The notes beneath the pieces are model-generated. The model saw nothing but the letters and a program-made list of their open reading frames with translations, searched no databases and had not been told where the DNA came from. A program made the translations under genes and the position numbers. A stretch of 64,000 bases of DNA from NCBI GenBank assembly GCA_947247005.1, contig OX365953.1:24922784-24986783 (forward strand), read 5' to 3'. The stretch is from Spisula solida (lineage: Eukaryota > Mollusca > Bivalvia > Venerida > Mactridae). This document shows, piece by piece, positions 13,550-25,739 of the stretch; positions within the stretch are counted from its first letter, which is position 1; each line of letters begins with the position of its first letter.

Positions 13550-13937
13550 CAAGGCTCGCCGAATAAACTTTCTCCAACTCACCCAATAAATTCAAGTAAT
13601 ATTAGGCACTAACCTAGTATTTTCTATATACCATACCATATGACAAGGAAATAAAATATATTGACTCTTTTAAACTATAATTACTTTCAGTCTCTCTTCA
13701 GGAAAATGTATGTACATTTTGTAATAGAAATGAAACAATTTTTCTTGCTAATAAGGTTTTCTTATCAAGTATGATGTACGAGAGAGACGTAGGACATTTA
13801 TAATAACTGCCTAAGTTAGGGCGTATAAATAATTATGTATGGACAGTTGGTGGCCAAATATAGAGAATACTAGGTTAGTGCCTTATATTACTCATATTTA
13901 TTGGGTGAGTTGGAGAAAGTTTATTCGCTTAGCCTTG
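13550..13937. mobile_element. Foldback MITE with about 80-bp arms
   Basis: The left arm (about 13550-13632) contains AATAAACTTTCTCCAACTCA and GGCACTAACCTAGTATT. The right arm (about 13857-13937) is its near-perfect reverse complement, TGAGTTGGAGAAAGTTTATT. Inner sequence is about 220 bp and non-coding. Confidence 0.78.
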
Positions 13938-14399
13938 GGATCGACTTTACTGCAATTCATTGTCATATAAAACTTTTCAAAAACCATCTTACTGAGCGAA
14001 TTCAGTGCATTTAAAGTTTAGCCTTCTAGGTACAATGCATCATTGAGAGTATAAACCTCTTCAATATTTAGAACCCGTTCATTTCAATACACCAAGTACG
14101 TCTTCACATGGTGTGTTATTAACGCTTCTCTAGCACGTTTGTAGAATCGCAGTCTATAATTAGGACTACTTGTCTCCATCGTCTTAGAAACATTACGTGA
14201 ATATATGGTACTACTTCAAAAGTGTTTTGCAAATTTAATTGCTATGCTTCCAGTATTATTTCTCTCATTCTCTCTCCTAGTCCAATAACACACTTCTAAA
14301 ATAAAACTCATCCCTTACTATAGGCTATTTCGTTGGGTTGTTGTTTTTAATCAGTGTACAGACAATGAGGAAAACAAGTAATTTATATACTGAGCGCTT
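13938..14399. other. Non-coding stretch
   Basis: No gene or repeat recognised. Confidence 0.45.
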
Positions 14400-15180
14400 A
14401 ACAAGGGGCGTTGTATTCATACCCCCTTGGTGGCATGTTTGAGAATTGCACTAGGCGTCCAAATTTTCTGTCGACATGCTTACTCCGTGGGACTGTAAGA
14501 ACACATCATGAGCTTCTATATATGATTAATTATAAAGACTGAAAGATATCTCACCCGAGGGGTCGGATTTTAACCCCGGAAAAGGCTTGCTCAAAACTAA
14601 GGTCGGAATGAAATCACGCTAGGTGGTCGCTCATACTAGATAGATCTTGTTAATATAAGATAGGAGTTTCTCCCACTTTAACTGGTGTAAGATAGGTTTT
14701 CGGCTCATGTTAGAAACTCCTATCTTACATTAGCAACATCTATATTACATGAGCGACCACCTCGCTCGTGATTTCATTCCGATCTTAGTTTCAGGATTAC
14801 GTGTTAATGGCGATATAAAGCTAATGAAGACGAACGCCAATAGGCTCTATACCATTTAAAAAGCATATTCTTGAGCATTATATAAGAGCGTACGATTTAT
14901 TTATGTTATTAATAATTATTGATTTGAATGAGAACGTCGGCAAACAGCACGTTATGATGAAGTCATGTTGACGCCATGAAAGCTAAATAATAAATAGCTA
15001 AATATAAAGTCCCATTTTCTCAAATAACGTCGGCAAGCCTCGTCCCTGGTTAAAATCCAACCCCTCGGATAAGATATCCTTATCCTACATAGAAGCTCAT
15101 GATGGATTCTTATATTCCGATATGAGGTGAAGCCCTATCTTACAACAGTTCAAGTGGGAGAACAATATGCCACCCCAACG
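14400..15180. repeat. Nested foldback region
   Basis: There are two levels of inverted repeats. The outer level pairs GGTGGCAT, GAGCTTCTAT and CCGAGGGGTCGGATTTTAACC (left) with GGTTAAAATCCAACCCCTCGG, ATAGAAGCTCATGATG and ATGCCACC (right). The inner hairpin at about 14605-14790 pairs AAGATAGGAGTTTC and GGTGGTCGCTCAT with GAAACTCCTATCTTAC and ATGAGCGACCACC. This is probably a foldback element that received, or duplicated, a second one. Confidence 0.6.
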
Positions 15181-15286
15181 TCGGAAGACTGCGAAGTTTG
15201 GCCAAGTAAATGTTTATAGTAAAGGCTATCAAGCCTTTGACGAGGAAATGTTTAATCTAAGGAATTTCTAATATAGACCGGGATAC

Positions 15287-16065
15287 AATTATCAGTTGGG
15301 CGTATCGGCGTCCGCTATAATGGCATGATAATCAGCTGGATGTGTCGGCGGTTGCTATAATGGCATGGTTATCAGCTGGATGTATATGTGGCCGCTATAA
15401 TGTCATGATTATCAGCTGGACGTATCTGTGGCCGCTATAATGGAATGGTTATCAGCTGGACGTATCGGTGGCCGCTAATCTCGCTATAATGGAATGGTTA
15501 TCAGCTGGACGTATCGGTGGCCGCTATAATGGCACGATTATCAACTGGACGTATCTGTGTGCGCTATAATGGCATGATTATCAGCTGGATGTATCGGTGG
15601 CCGCTATAATGGCATGATTATCAGCTCGATGTGTCGGTGGCCACTGTAATGGCATGGTTATCAGTACGATGTATCGGCGTCCGCTTTAATGGCATGATTA
15701 TCAGCTTGATGTGTCGGCGGCCACTATAATGGCATGATTATAAGCTGGATGTGTCGGTGGCCGCTATAATGACATGGTTATCAGCTGGACGTATCGGTGG
15801 CCGCTATAATGGAATGGTTAGCAGTTGGATGTGTCGGCAGCCACTGTGATGGCATGGTTATCAGCAGGATGTGTCGGCGGCCACTGTAATTGCATGGTTA
15901 TCAGAAGGATGTATCGGCGGCCACTGTAATGGCATGGTTATCAGCAGGGTATATCGGCGTCCACTGTAATGGCATGGTTATCAGCAGGATGTATCGGCGG
16001 TCACTATAATGGCATGATTATCAGCTGAATGTATAGACGGCATCTTTAATGGCATGATATTGTGT
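15287..16065. repeat. 40-bp minisatellite, about 19 units
   Basis: The unit is about GGCATGATTATCAGCTGGAT plus GTATCGGTGGCCGCTATAAT, 40 bp, repeated head to tail with point changes. One short partial duplication lies near 15475-15490. The AATGGCATG-centred core is the best conserved part. Forty is not a multiple of three and stops are frequent, so it is non-coding. Confidence 0.9.
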
Positions 16066-16419
16066 TTATTGTTATTATGAAAAATCGAAACTCAAAATAT
16101 TTACAAGATGACAAAAAGTGAACACACGGTTCTATTGTCAAAAGGACAAATGCGACTATTCAACGTATACAGAGTGCAGTGTTACACAGTTGAATACAGC
16201 GTATTATGTTATTCTAGTATAATATTCCGCAAAATCGGAATAAAAATTCGTATTTGTCTCTTTCTAGCTCCGAATATATAAAACAATACATCTGAATGTC
16301 ACATACATTATTGAATGTGTAATTATACAAAAATAAGAACATACTAATATGTGGCAAATGTAACTATAATAACGATATGATATCAACTACATGTATCACA
16401 AATATACACTTATATGTAC

Positions 16420-16572
16420 AAGCTTGATATAGTTCTATTGCTCATATTCATATTCGTGATGTATTTATATTGCTCATATTCACAAACTTGATATATTTTT
16501 AATGATCATATTCACAAGCTGGATATACTTATATTGCTCATATTCACAAGCTTGATACATTTATATGTATAG
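16420..16572. repeat. About 33-bp minisatellite, 4-5 units
   Basis: The unit resembles TTGCTCATATTCACAAGC plus TTGATATATTTATA. The same unit reappears at 32160-32262. Confidence 0.7.
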
Positions 16573-17179
16573 GGGATTTAACCCCATTAACGATTACATG
16601 TGAAAACACGTGATTGTTGTTATAGTTTTGCATTGGCTATGGCCTATTTTTTGACAGACCGGATACATAATAATGACTCGGTAGACAGAATTTTATGTCC
16701 CACTTCCGACAAAGGCAAGTTGATGTCCAAGATTTGAGAACCAATCTTGTTTAACCCTTTCGCTGCCAACGTCAAAACGTCAAAAATCAGCTGGTGCCAA
16801 ACATGTTTTGACGTCACGTCATTTCCGATGATACGCGTGTGTAAGTGGCGCGTTTGTTTGATTGTCAATTAGTAAACGTCGTCACGTACGCTTACACTAG
16901 AAATATTGAATAAAATGTTATCAGTGAATTATTTTATTAAATATGATGCGGTTGAATTGATTAGCACGTTATGGTTAAATCTATCTAAGCTGTCACAAAC
17001 TGCATGTATGTACCAGGAATGTCCGGAAAGATTTCGTATTAACCAAAACCACTCAAAGGATACATTTGAAAATTTATTAGCTTAAAGATTTATCTATTTG
17101 TGACAATTCCTGAAAGTTTCATGAAGAAATCACGAAGGAAACACACACAACAAGCATTCTACACAGTACAAGTAACAAC

Positions 17180-17450
17180 TAAACTCGGTAGACGCACGAC
17201 GTCATGCATTCGCTTGAACGCATTTTAGAGGTTGTTACACTTGTAGCCTTTTCTTCCGTAGAGATAAGCCCGGGAACCCATCTGGCTCTTACCTTTGATG
17301 AATTAAGATCGTCGCGGTATTTCATGATAGTATGCACAGCTGTCCGTTTTCGTATAACCAGATCATCCGCCAATTGTGATACATGTCCCGTACACACTAG
17401 TAGTTTGCAGCCACGTTTCACTGATGGTCTTCAGTTCGTCTTTTAGTCGT
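17180..17450 (-). pseudogene. Mariner-like transposase relic (HTH region)
   Basis: The minus-strand frame from 17421 to 17179 gives an 80-residue peptide. Its segment SQLADDLVIRKRTAVHTI, then KVRARWVPGLISTEEKA, follows the layout of mariner transposases: a second helix-turn-helix (I-A-E-E-L-x-I-S-x-G-S-V-x-x-I) then the linker K-V-x-A-R-W-V-P-R-L-L-T-x-E-Q-K. The catalytic DDD domain is not recognisable beyond 17179, where the frame stops. Upstream, reading towards 17460, the frame appears broken. It is a short dead fragment; the family call rests on the ARWVP linker and the preceding HTH spacing. No terminal inverted repeats were found. Confidence 0.6.
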
Positions 17451-17889
17451 CTGAATGTTCATACCCGCCACTTACACGCTTAAAGCTATTGAAATTATAA
17501 ACATTGAAAACCTATCTAATTTTATTATTTTATGTATTCCGTTCCAAAACAATAAAAGCGTGTGACACATATATTGTGTATACACATTTTTTATCAAAAC
17601 GTTAATGCGTGCGTGACGCCAACGTTGATTTAATCCGGTATAGTTATATATTCTTCATCCGTTGACCGTTACTATGTTTACCATAAAAACATAATGATTT
17701 AAAATTATAAGCAATGGAGAAGAATTTCAGTTTGATGACATATCGTTAACTCTTGCCAAATATACAAAATTTAATGGCGAGCTATAAATGAATTGTGAAG
17801 CACGTCAATTTCGAAGTGCTTCATGAAGCGCTATATGGGTTGTCCAGCTTTCCTTGGCGGTATTGTAAGAATCATCTCGTTCACAAATC

Positions 17890-18110
17890 ATCCAGATGAC
17901 GGACAATGTTAATGGAGTGAACATCGACCGGTTATCGGATGGTCACCGACAAACTGTTGTCACTAAACCACGCCTTGATTTTGTCCAACATTACCCGATT
18001 TCCATCCGGTCCGAAAAGTCAATAAGTACGCCGGCCGATCTGATTGGATAAGTGAGCCAGGTATTATTGTCACAGGGAGTCGACATCTTCTCGATATTTG
18101 GAGGAAACTT
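17890..18110 (+). repeat. Dispersed repeat, first copy
   Basis: Shares CGGATGGTCACCGACAAA, TTGATTTTGTCC, GGCCGATC and ATTATTGTCACAGG-GTCGACATCTTC with 19690-19895, in the same order and orientation. GC content is higher than the surroundings. Confidence 0.65.
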
Positions 18111-18839
18111 GAACAATTATTTGTCGCATTTTGAATTCCTATTGCATAAATGTAATTTATAACATGGAAATTAATCAGTTTAAAAGTACAAATCATTAAA
18201 ACAAATCATGTTGTTTATTTATGCATTTAAATTAAAACATAAACTATGTCAATCGTTGAACGGTTAATTTGAATTACCGTTTGTATTGTACAATTCTATA
18301 AACGGTAATATACAACTAAAACACTCGACACAATTCGCTGTTTTTGCGACTACAAAATACATCTTGTGTAATCAAATGTTAAAAACATAAAAAGCAGCAA
18401 AAAAGTGAATGTGTCCTATTTGCCATATACACGTACTTGTATTATTCTGTGATTCAGACAGACGTTCCCCTAACAATACAGATTACATCACCCAATGCAT
18501 CCATCCAGTACACATGTTATATGCTTTGTATTTAAAGATCTAGCGTGATTTTGAAAAACTATAATAAATGTATTCTGTTTTCCATTATATCTGAAGAAAC
18601 AGGCCAGTATCATTATTTTTAAAATTGTAGCTTTGAAGTAACACACAAATCTATTTGATTGCCACTGACTGTCATCAAATTACACACTGCAAGTGTGATT
18701 TCTAGCATGCTAAATTACCGGAGGTTGACCTTTCCATCGGATGTCTACATGGTGTAGGCCGTGAAATAAATGTACAAACTATACTAATTTTAATTCCAAA
18801 CTTATTCTGTGCTATAATGAACCAGTCTTTTGAAGCCAA
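18111..18839. other. Non-coding stretch
   Basis: AT-rich; nothing recognised. Confidence 0.45.
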
Positions 18840-19102
18840 GGACCCGCACCCCGAGAAATAGATGGGATTTTTACTTTTGCATTTTGCAAACCTCGGGTAA
18901 AATCCCTACCCCAGGGTCATATAGATGTTGAAACCCAATAAATTGTCCTGCCCTATGCCTCACGGCTATATTTCCCCGATATTTATGCGCGAAACTAAAA
19001 CCAAAGCACTCACCCAGCAGTGTGGGGACATCGGAAAGGTAAAAACATGGGACTGTTGCCTGGCTTTCCCCCGGGGTTGGGGGTTCAATTGACTGGTGCA
19101 TA
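18840..19102. repeat. GC-richer dispersed repeat block
   Basis: Contains ACCCGCACCCCGAG at one end and CCCCGGGGTTGGGGGTTCAA, TTGACTGGTGCATAA at the other. The TGCACCAGTCAATTGAACCCC-type end (minus strand) is a motif I recall from bivalve repeats. Only one copy is in this window, so the boundaries are uncertain. Confidence 0.4.
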
Positions 19103-19519
19103 AGTCATCTTTATACACACATATATCGTTGTCCAGATATATTAACAGGTGATCTGAAACAAAATAGCCTAGCTACACAGGTCGTATAATTGCGGCTACA
19201 TACTAATTGGACGGCATCATTATGGAACATCCATGAATGATTCTGGAGTTTGTCCTGTTTATTTTATTTATGGTTTATGAAGACATATATACAGGTTAGG
19301 GACAGAGTAAATATGTTTGGTTGTATCTCAAGATAGAGGCCAGTTGTGGTTCGGTATATTGAGGATGGCGCGAAAACCAACTTGTAAAATGTCGTGATCT
19401 GCTTCAAGTTCTAATTATTCATTATAAAATGACTACTGCATGTATGCAAATATGTGTATTTTTGTTAAATTGGAATGTACAACGTTTTCAGTCATATACA
19501 GTGAACGACTAGTTTTCTT

Positions 19520-19895
19520 TGACTGTGCCACTGGGTCACACATCGATGTCCACCCGGACGCTGGACGATGTCAGTGTACCCATCTGATGTACACCCGATG
19601 TCTAAGCATCGTTCACCCGCCCTACGCCAGTATTGAATCCTGTTTGATGGATGTCGGTTGGACATTGCTTGTTGATCTTTCGATGTCCGTCACATATCGG
19701 GCGAAAATCGCCCGGTCATCGGACGGTCACCGACAAATATATGTGTCGCTAAACCGCGTATTGATTTTGTCCGACAATGCCCTGATGTCCACCCCCGGCC
19801 GGCCCTGTCAGTCAAGAAGTACACAGGCCGATCATCGAACAGCGATCTGTTTAGATGTGTGACCCAGATATTATTATCACAGGGGTCGACATCTT
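19520..19895 (+). repeat. Dispersed repeat, second copy (longer)
   Basis: Homologous to 17890-18110 over 19690-19895, and preceded by CCACCCGGACG and GATGTCCACCC-type words. A 140-codon open frame (19440-19862) crosses it, but shows no domain and follows the repeat, so I do not call it a gene. Confidence 0.6.
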
Positions 19896-20501
19896 CAGTT
19901 CAGTTGTTGGTTTCTTATTTGGGACTGTCAGTAAATGGTTAATGGATTTACGTGTGTTTAAAAATATGGTAGTCAGTGTTATAATGATTGTTTTATTATG
20001 TTCGGGTCTCGTTACAAAGACGTAGATATATACGGATGTTGTCCAATATATTTTGTTTTATTTTATTTATTGAATGAAATGTACCACATTGAACTTCTAA
20101 CCCGGTGCCTGAAGTTTTGGAAGAAAATATGACGCAGTATGTGAGGACAGATATAATTTTATTCATAAATGTGCTCAACTGTATTATTGATCCCTGGAAA
20201 CGCCATGGTTGGGCCTTCTTGTGTGTTATTTTGCCCGCGGTCATGTTCGAGATAAAGGTGTGTAGTGTTTATAGAACATGTATGATAGCAGGAAATTTGC
20301 AACATACATTTCAACAATATCGAGTCCTATATATCATTAAAAATGTCGAGTTTGCTTCATTAATTGGTTTGACGTCATACAACGTTGCGTAGAAAATTAA
20401 CACTTCTTGTATGTATACAAGTGTTACAAAATATACATTCATTTGCTAATTATTCAATATAATTGTACTAAATTTTCAGTAGTAGAAAACTAAGCTATAT
20501 A

Positions 20502-20975
20502 GATCATGATTATATCCATAGTTTATGCGTAATTAACGATAGCCCGTGTCAAATGATGTGAAAATCACGCAAATTTCGTAACATAATTACTGAGTATCAA
20601 ACACGAATATTTAATTACTTTTGTAATCAGACTGAAGAGTTATCATTTTTCAACTATTGTAAATAGTTTATTTGTGTGCAACCGTCTATAAACTGCATAA
20701 TTAATCACTTTTTCGGTGGTCACTTTTGATGCGCGATCCGCGAAATGGCGCCAATATTAACGTCGTCAGACGCATGACGTCATGTCCGAATTCCACCGGA
20801 AATGACGTCATAATGTTTTGACCCTTACTTGTTTACATCTTAACCCTTTCGTACGATGTTTAGATGTAATATTTTCAGGTTCCTTAAGTCCATATAAAAA
20901 TAGGCCAAATAGGCCCGTTGGCACTCAACGTAGTAAACAATAATAGGCCAAATAGGCCCCGTGGCACAGAAGTGG
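20502..20975 (-). mobile_element. Dispersed non-autonomous element; its shorter copy interrupts the RT relic at 44.1 kb
   Basis: Reverse-complemented, this 474-bp unit begins CCACTTCTGTGCCACGGGGC and ends ACTATGGATATAATCATGAT. The insertion at 44139-44360 has the same start (AAGTGCCACGGGCCTATTT), the same central block (TTAAATATTCGTGTTTGATA) and the same end (ACTATGGATAGAATCATGAT), but lacks about 250 internal bases. No coding capacity. Confidence 0.7.
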
Positions 20976-21745
20976 TTAAATTATTTTTTTCCAAAATGAA
21001 ATATAAACACAGTTTCACTCTTTTGATAACGTTTCGGCATGTTAGCCTGATTCAAATCATGAACATTATTGTAAAAATACCTATCTTATTTAATCCAACG
21101 TAAAAACAACATTGCGACGTCGGAAATGACGTCACACCATTTAACGTGACGTCATCGCACTTTAATGCGACGTCGTCGCACGGCATAGCGCGCCAACTTG
21201 TGAATATGTTCAATTGAAAAAGATCTAAATATGGCAAATAAAAGACGTCGAGTGTAAAACTATAATAAATATTTATAGGGCTTCAACCTCCGTCAGCAGG
21301 AGGGACAGCTCTACTCCCCCCTTATTATCCAAACACCCGTCAACTTTTCAAGACCTGATTTGGCACCCCTCTTGAAAAGTCCTAGTTATGGCCATGGAAT
21401 GTGGCGGGGGATTAAAGCCGTCTTTTGGACTGCCTTGTTATATTATATACTAGGCTTTTTACAAGATATTTCCTTTCTAGACTTTGACTTTGGCCTTCTA
21501 GTGACCTTCAGTCTTTAAATAATAAGGATACCCAACTATAACTTAGAAACCCAAAACTCTGCACAGAAGATGATAATGCTGTCACCATGAAGCATTTTGT
21601 TTTGAATTTATAGTTACATGTATATAATAATGATTATACTTTCAAAGCACGGCACTGAGAATAGTGGAGCGTGCTGTTCATGGACAGTTCATGTTTTGAA
21701 ATTTGGTCTCAGTGATGATGATTTATCAAGATTCATTTAAAACAT
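20976..21745. other. Non-coding, ACGTCA-rich around 21110-21190
   Basis: TGACGTCA-like and GCGACGTCG words cluster at 21115-21185, as they do at 20755-20815 and 43350-43400. No gene recognised. 21270-21540 looks like decayed dispersed repeat. Confidence 0.45.
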
Positions 21746-22366
21746 TGAGCCAGTCTTCAAGAAAACCTGCTATTTTAACAAAAGAATTTATTTTGAGATT
21801 TTTGATTATTTAAAAGTGTAATCTTAATGATGCAAAATGCAAAAGAAAGTTTGTTAGTATCTTGATTTTTAAGGAAGTTACAACTGTTTTGTAGAGCCTT
21901 TTTGCGTCACGTCGCGAACGTCATTTAATCGTTATTCCAGGATGTTGTAACAAGTACTTTATAAATACAGCGTTTGATCAATTCTTGACATAAAATGTTC
22001 ATAATGGTATCACGTTTAAGAATGAAGTTTTAAGTTTTAAAAAATATATCAAATTTTAAATGTGCACATAAATTTAGAGAAAGGCTTCTACTGTTTTAAA
22101 CAACTAACTCCTAGTTTTTCTCAATCAGAGTACTTTTCTGAAATTGGTCACCATAGCAACGAAGTAAGTAGTTTCGACATAATTCATAGGAAATTTTAAA
22201 GCTTAAGATATAGTAATATATGGATAAATAACTTAAAATTGAATCTATAGATATGTCATTTATTCTTATTTTAAAGCTTTTTAAAAACCTTGTTACATGT
22301 AGTCAAGTCAAATCAAGTAGTAATTACATAATGTCAATATAGCAGGTTTTCCTGGAGCCTGGCTCA
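21746..22366 (-). mobile_element. 621-bp MITE with TGAGCCAG termini
   Basis: It starts TGAGCCAGTCTTCAAGAAAA and ends TTTTCCTGGAGCCTGGCTCA, a terminal inverted repeat of about 28 bp. Homologous in reverse orientation to 57472-58076 and 58077-58586. Shared internal blocks include CTTAAAATTGAATC, the 15-bp X-box-like GGTCACCATAGCAAC (22146-22160), TTTGATCAATTCTTGACATAA and AACGTCATTTAATCG. No open frame of note. Confidence 0.82.
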
Positions 22367-24819
22367 TATCTAATCTAATTCAAGCTCGATATTTGGGTCA
22401 AAGACTAGGTTACACATACAAGTTCAAATCATAGATGAACCTTGTGTTGTTTGTTTAAATTTTACATGGAGGTTAATCAAGGACATCAACAATAAACCCC
22501 TAGTGATTTAAAGGTCACATGCCAAGGTTCCTGCGACCCTCTACATGATTAAATAGACCAATTGTTTTAAAATAAAAAAACTCAAGAATGGTTTGGCCCA
22601 GGATCTTAACTTTATTTTGATGTTGGTTCCAATCAACAGTTGACCTCAAATTTCAAGGTCAGTAGGTGAAGGTCACAATGACATTATTTCTTGTTAGCTC
22701 AGCCATTTGGTAACATAAATCAATTACACTATTATCTGTATAATCTGTATATTATGAACATCCCCTTATCAACCAATTAGTAGTGTAACACGACTACAGT
22801 TACCCCTAAAAAAGGTAATTAATTATTTTTTTATTTTAAAGATTATGTTTCCTTTTTTTCAGTTCATCTTCAGGAAGAGTACAGCTATTCATAATGAGGA
22901 TACAATTTGACAATGTGGTATCACTGTTGATTCCAGTTAACATTACAACTGAGACTACTGATATGATCTTAAGTTAGTTTGATGTGTCTGAACTTCAACG
23001 TCATTGTCTTCATATGAATACGTAAATACAGCATGTGAAGTTTTGAACTGGGAGTTTTAGAATTCTATCATGTGACCTTGAAGATTGAATCATGTGCTGT
23101 GAGGTTAACTGTGGAAACATTTCAAACTCAAAGCTCAATGTTTGAAGCTTGCCTAGTCAGCTTCTGTGTCTGCATTAGTTTAGTTCTTCGTATAAGTGGT
23201 TTGCTTATAGTGACATGGTGAGCTATTTGTCCCTCTTCGGTTGTTTGGACATCTAAACAATGCTTCATAGCGATCATTTTTTTCTATGCCCGCATGTCGA
23301 CACATTGTTATACATTTTATTAGCTCAACTGTCACATAGTGACAAGGTGAGCTTAAAAAATTGTGATCCTTCTTCGTTTGTCAGTCCCAAAATATTGTGT
23401 CATCTACAACTTAAAAAGCATGCTACATGCTTCAAACTTCATAGAACATTAGTCAGCATGAGCTGTTGTGCATATGTGTATTTTTACTAATATCCGACCA
23501 GTATTAGCATAGTATAAGCATAGTTATTGGGTGTCCCAAAAAAAAGGGACCTACCTAAAACCCCTAGCTATAACTAATTATTTTTTTATTAATGAATGTG
23601 ACTGCAGTTTTGTGAGTGTATACAAGTGTTCCCTGTTCTGAAATGGGTACTTGTTAATTAATGGTGCTTCAAAACAGGACATGACGTCATCATTTTATGT
23701 TGTTTTGGCTGACTCTTCTTGTCTTGAAAATTACATCATTAGTATAGTAAGGACATTTGTGTACGAATGTTCATTTTCAAATTTTTGGGAATATAAGGTT
23801 TTGAAGTTAAAGAGGTCATGATAGTTATGTGAAAATTAAAGAACTCTTGAGATGAAATAATGAGAGGAGAAAGTTGTGAGTTTACTTAATGAAAACCTTC
23901 CTACTATCATAAAGTGTCACCAAAGCAACAAAAATATGAGTATTGTTGAGGGAAATCACCCAAAAATTTGAATTTAGTAAGATGCTATAGCTCATAGGTA
24001 TTTATCAGAGTCATTTTATAAATTCTCATATATACAAGATAGCAGAAACCTTCTTACTGCAAATCAGCAGCAAAAACAGGATTATGTTCAGTCCTTAATT
24101 TGACCTCATACGAAAGGCCCAATGACCTAGATATAGCTCAAAATTGAGCTCCATAGTGAATCAGTGTGTCAAACATAATTAACAGGTCTATGAAGGTCCA
24201 GAATCCATGACTACTGTATGAAACATTAAACCTAGGCCCCCGATTTTTGGGATACCCTGGAATGATGAAATTTAATGAAATTTTGCTTGTGTCACTCATA
24301 ATTCTAAAAGATTTGAGCAACAATCATCATGTTTTGTAGGAATATTTGTTTCTAAGATTACTGTCTAAAAAGTGTATGTTTCTATTCTTTATCTGGAAAA
24401 TTACATAGCCTTTCGTCAACAATTAAGTTATTTATTGAACTTAAAAGAGGGTATGCTCGAGTACACTGGCCTTATGTTCATTTTAAGCTAATATTGTGTC
24501 ATCTTTGCAGTAGTTGTTTAGAAAAGTAAATGTCAGTATTGGTTAAACTGCAACATACGGTACGATAATTTGATCCTTATAAGTCCATTAGAACTTTAAA
24601 TCAAAATTGTTGTCTACGAATAAGACGAGGGAGATCGCTCCTATTTATACCAAATGATGCTTGTTGGTTCACGCACCAATAACTTCATATCAATTGTATT
24701 TTAATCGCAAATTCTTCCCAGAAATCAATGTTGATGGTCTATGGCTTACATGCATGTATGATATGTCAAATTCCAATCAATAAAACTAATCGAACATTTT
24801 CATCGAAAAATAGCATGCA
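22367..24819. repeat. Decayed dispersed repeats of bivalve type
   Basis: TTAGCTCAACTGTCACATAG followed by TGACAAGGTGAGCTT (about 23320-23355), and GACATGGTGAGCTATTTG (about 23212), resemble heads of a repeat common in bivalve DNA. TTCAAGGTCA and GAAGGTCACA words occur at 22655-22680. No protein-coding feature seen; boundaries cannot be set. Confidence 0.4.
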
Positions 24820-25735
24820 TGCTTTTTATACACCCGTTGAAAACGGGACGTATTATGTGAACACCCATGGAGGGCGCTTTGGGCGGGCGGCGGCGTCCAG
24901 TAATTTGTCTGTACTCTAACTCAAATAGTTTTCATGCGATTGTCTTGAAAGTTGCTGACAATGCTTATGGACGTAATATCTAGGCTAAGTTCAATTATAG
25001 GCCAAATCGGCCAAGGCCTTCTTGGGTTATGGTCCTTCATTTACCAAAAAATGTGAAATTGGCCTTGTCTGTACTCTAACGCAAAGAGTTTTCATCCGAT
25101 CATGTTCAAACTTTGTGACAATGCTTATGGATGTAATATCTAGGCCAAGTACGATTATAGGCCAAATCGGCCCAGGCCTTCTTGGGTTATGGGCCTTTAA
25201 TTACCAAATAAGTATGAAATTGGCCTTGTCTGTACTACGTAACGCACAGTTTTCATCCGATCATCTTCAAACTTGCTGACAATGCTTATGAGCATAATAT
25301 CTAGGCCAAGTTTGATTATAGGCCAAATTATTATTGGGAAATGGGCCTTTAATTACCAAATAAGTATGAAATTGGCCAAGTTCAATATAGGCCAAATCGG
25401 CCCAGGCCTTCTTGGGTTATGGTCCTTCATTTACCAAACAAAATGTGAAATTGACCTTGTCTGTACTCTAACGCAAACAGTTTTCATCCGATCATCTTCA
25501 AACTATGTGACAATGCTTATGGGCATATATCTAGGCCAAGTTTGATTATAGGCCTAATCAGCCTAGGGCTTATTTGGTTATGGGCCTTTAATTACTATAT
25601 TAGTATAAAATTGGCCTTGTCTGTGCTCTAACGCTAACAGTTTTCCATGATACTGCATTGAATTTTATAACGCTTCTTATACATCATCCGTCAAGGGCAA
25701 TAATACTTTGATACTTAAACACTTGTTATACATTT
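24820..25735 (+). repeat. Tandem repeat, unit about 160 bp, 4-5 units
   Basis: A head with CACCCGTTGAAAACGGGACG (about 24831) is followed by units starting TTGTCTGTACTCTAACGCAA near 24905, 25063, 25228, 25456 and 25617. Each contains TTTTCATCCGATCATCTTCA, GACAATGCTTATG and TAGGCCAAATCGGCCCAGGC. The unit near 25330-25400 has an internal partial duplication. Open frames of 85-90 codons across it repeat the same peptide (SNFVTMLMDVISRPSTIIG) and are repeat translations. Confidence 0.8.
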
Positions 25736-25739
25736 TTTG

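Noticed and set aside
19440..19862. 140-codon open frame
   Set aside because: Covers a dispersed repeat whose other copy (17890-18110) does not keep the frame; no recognisable domain.
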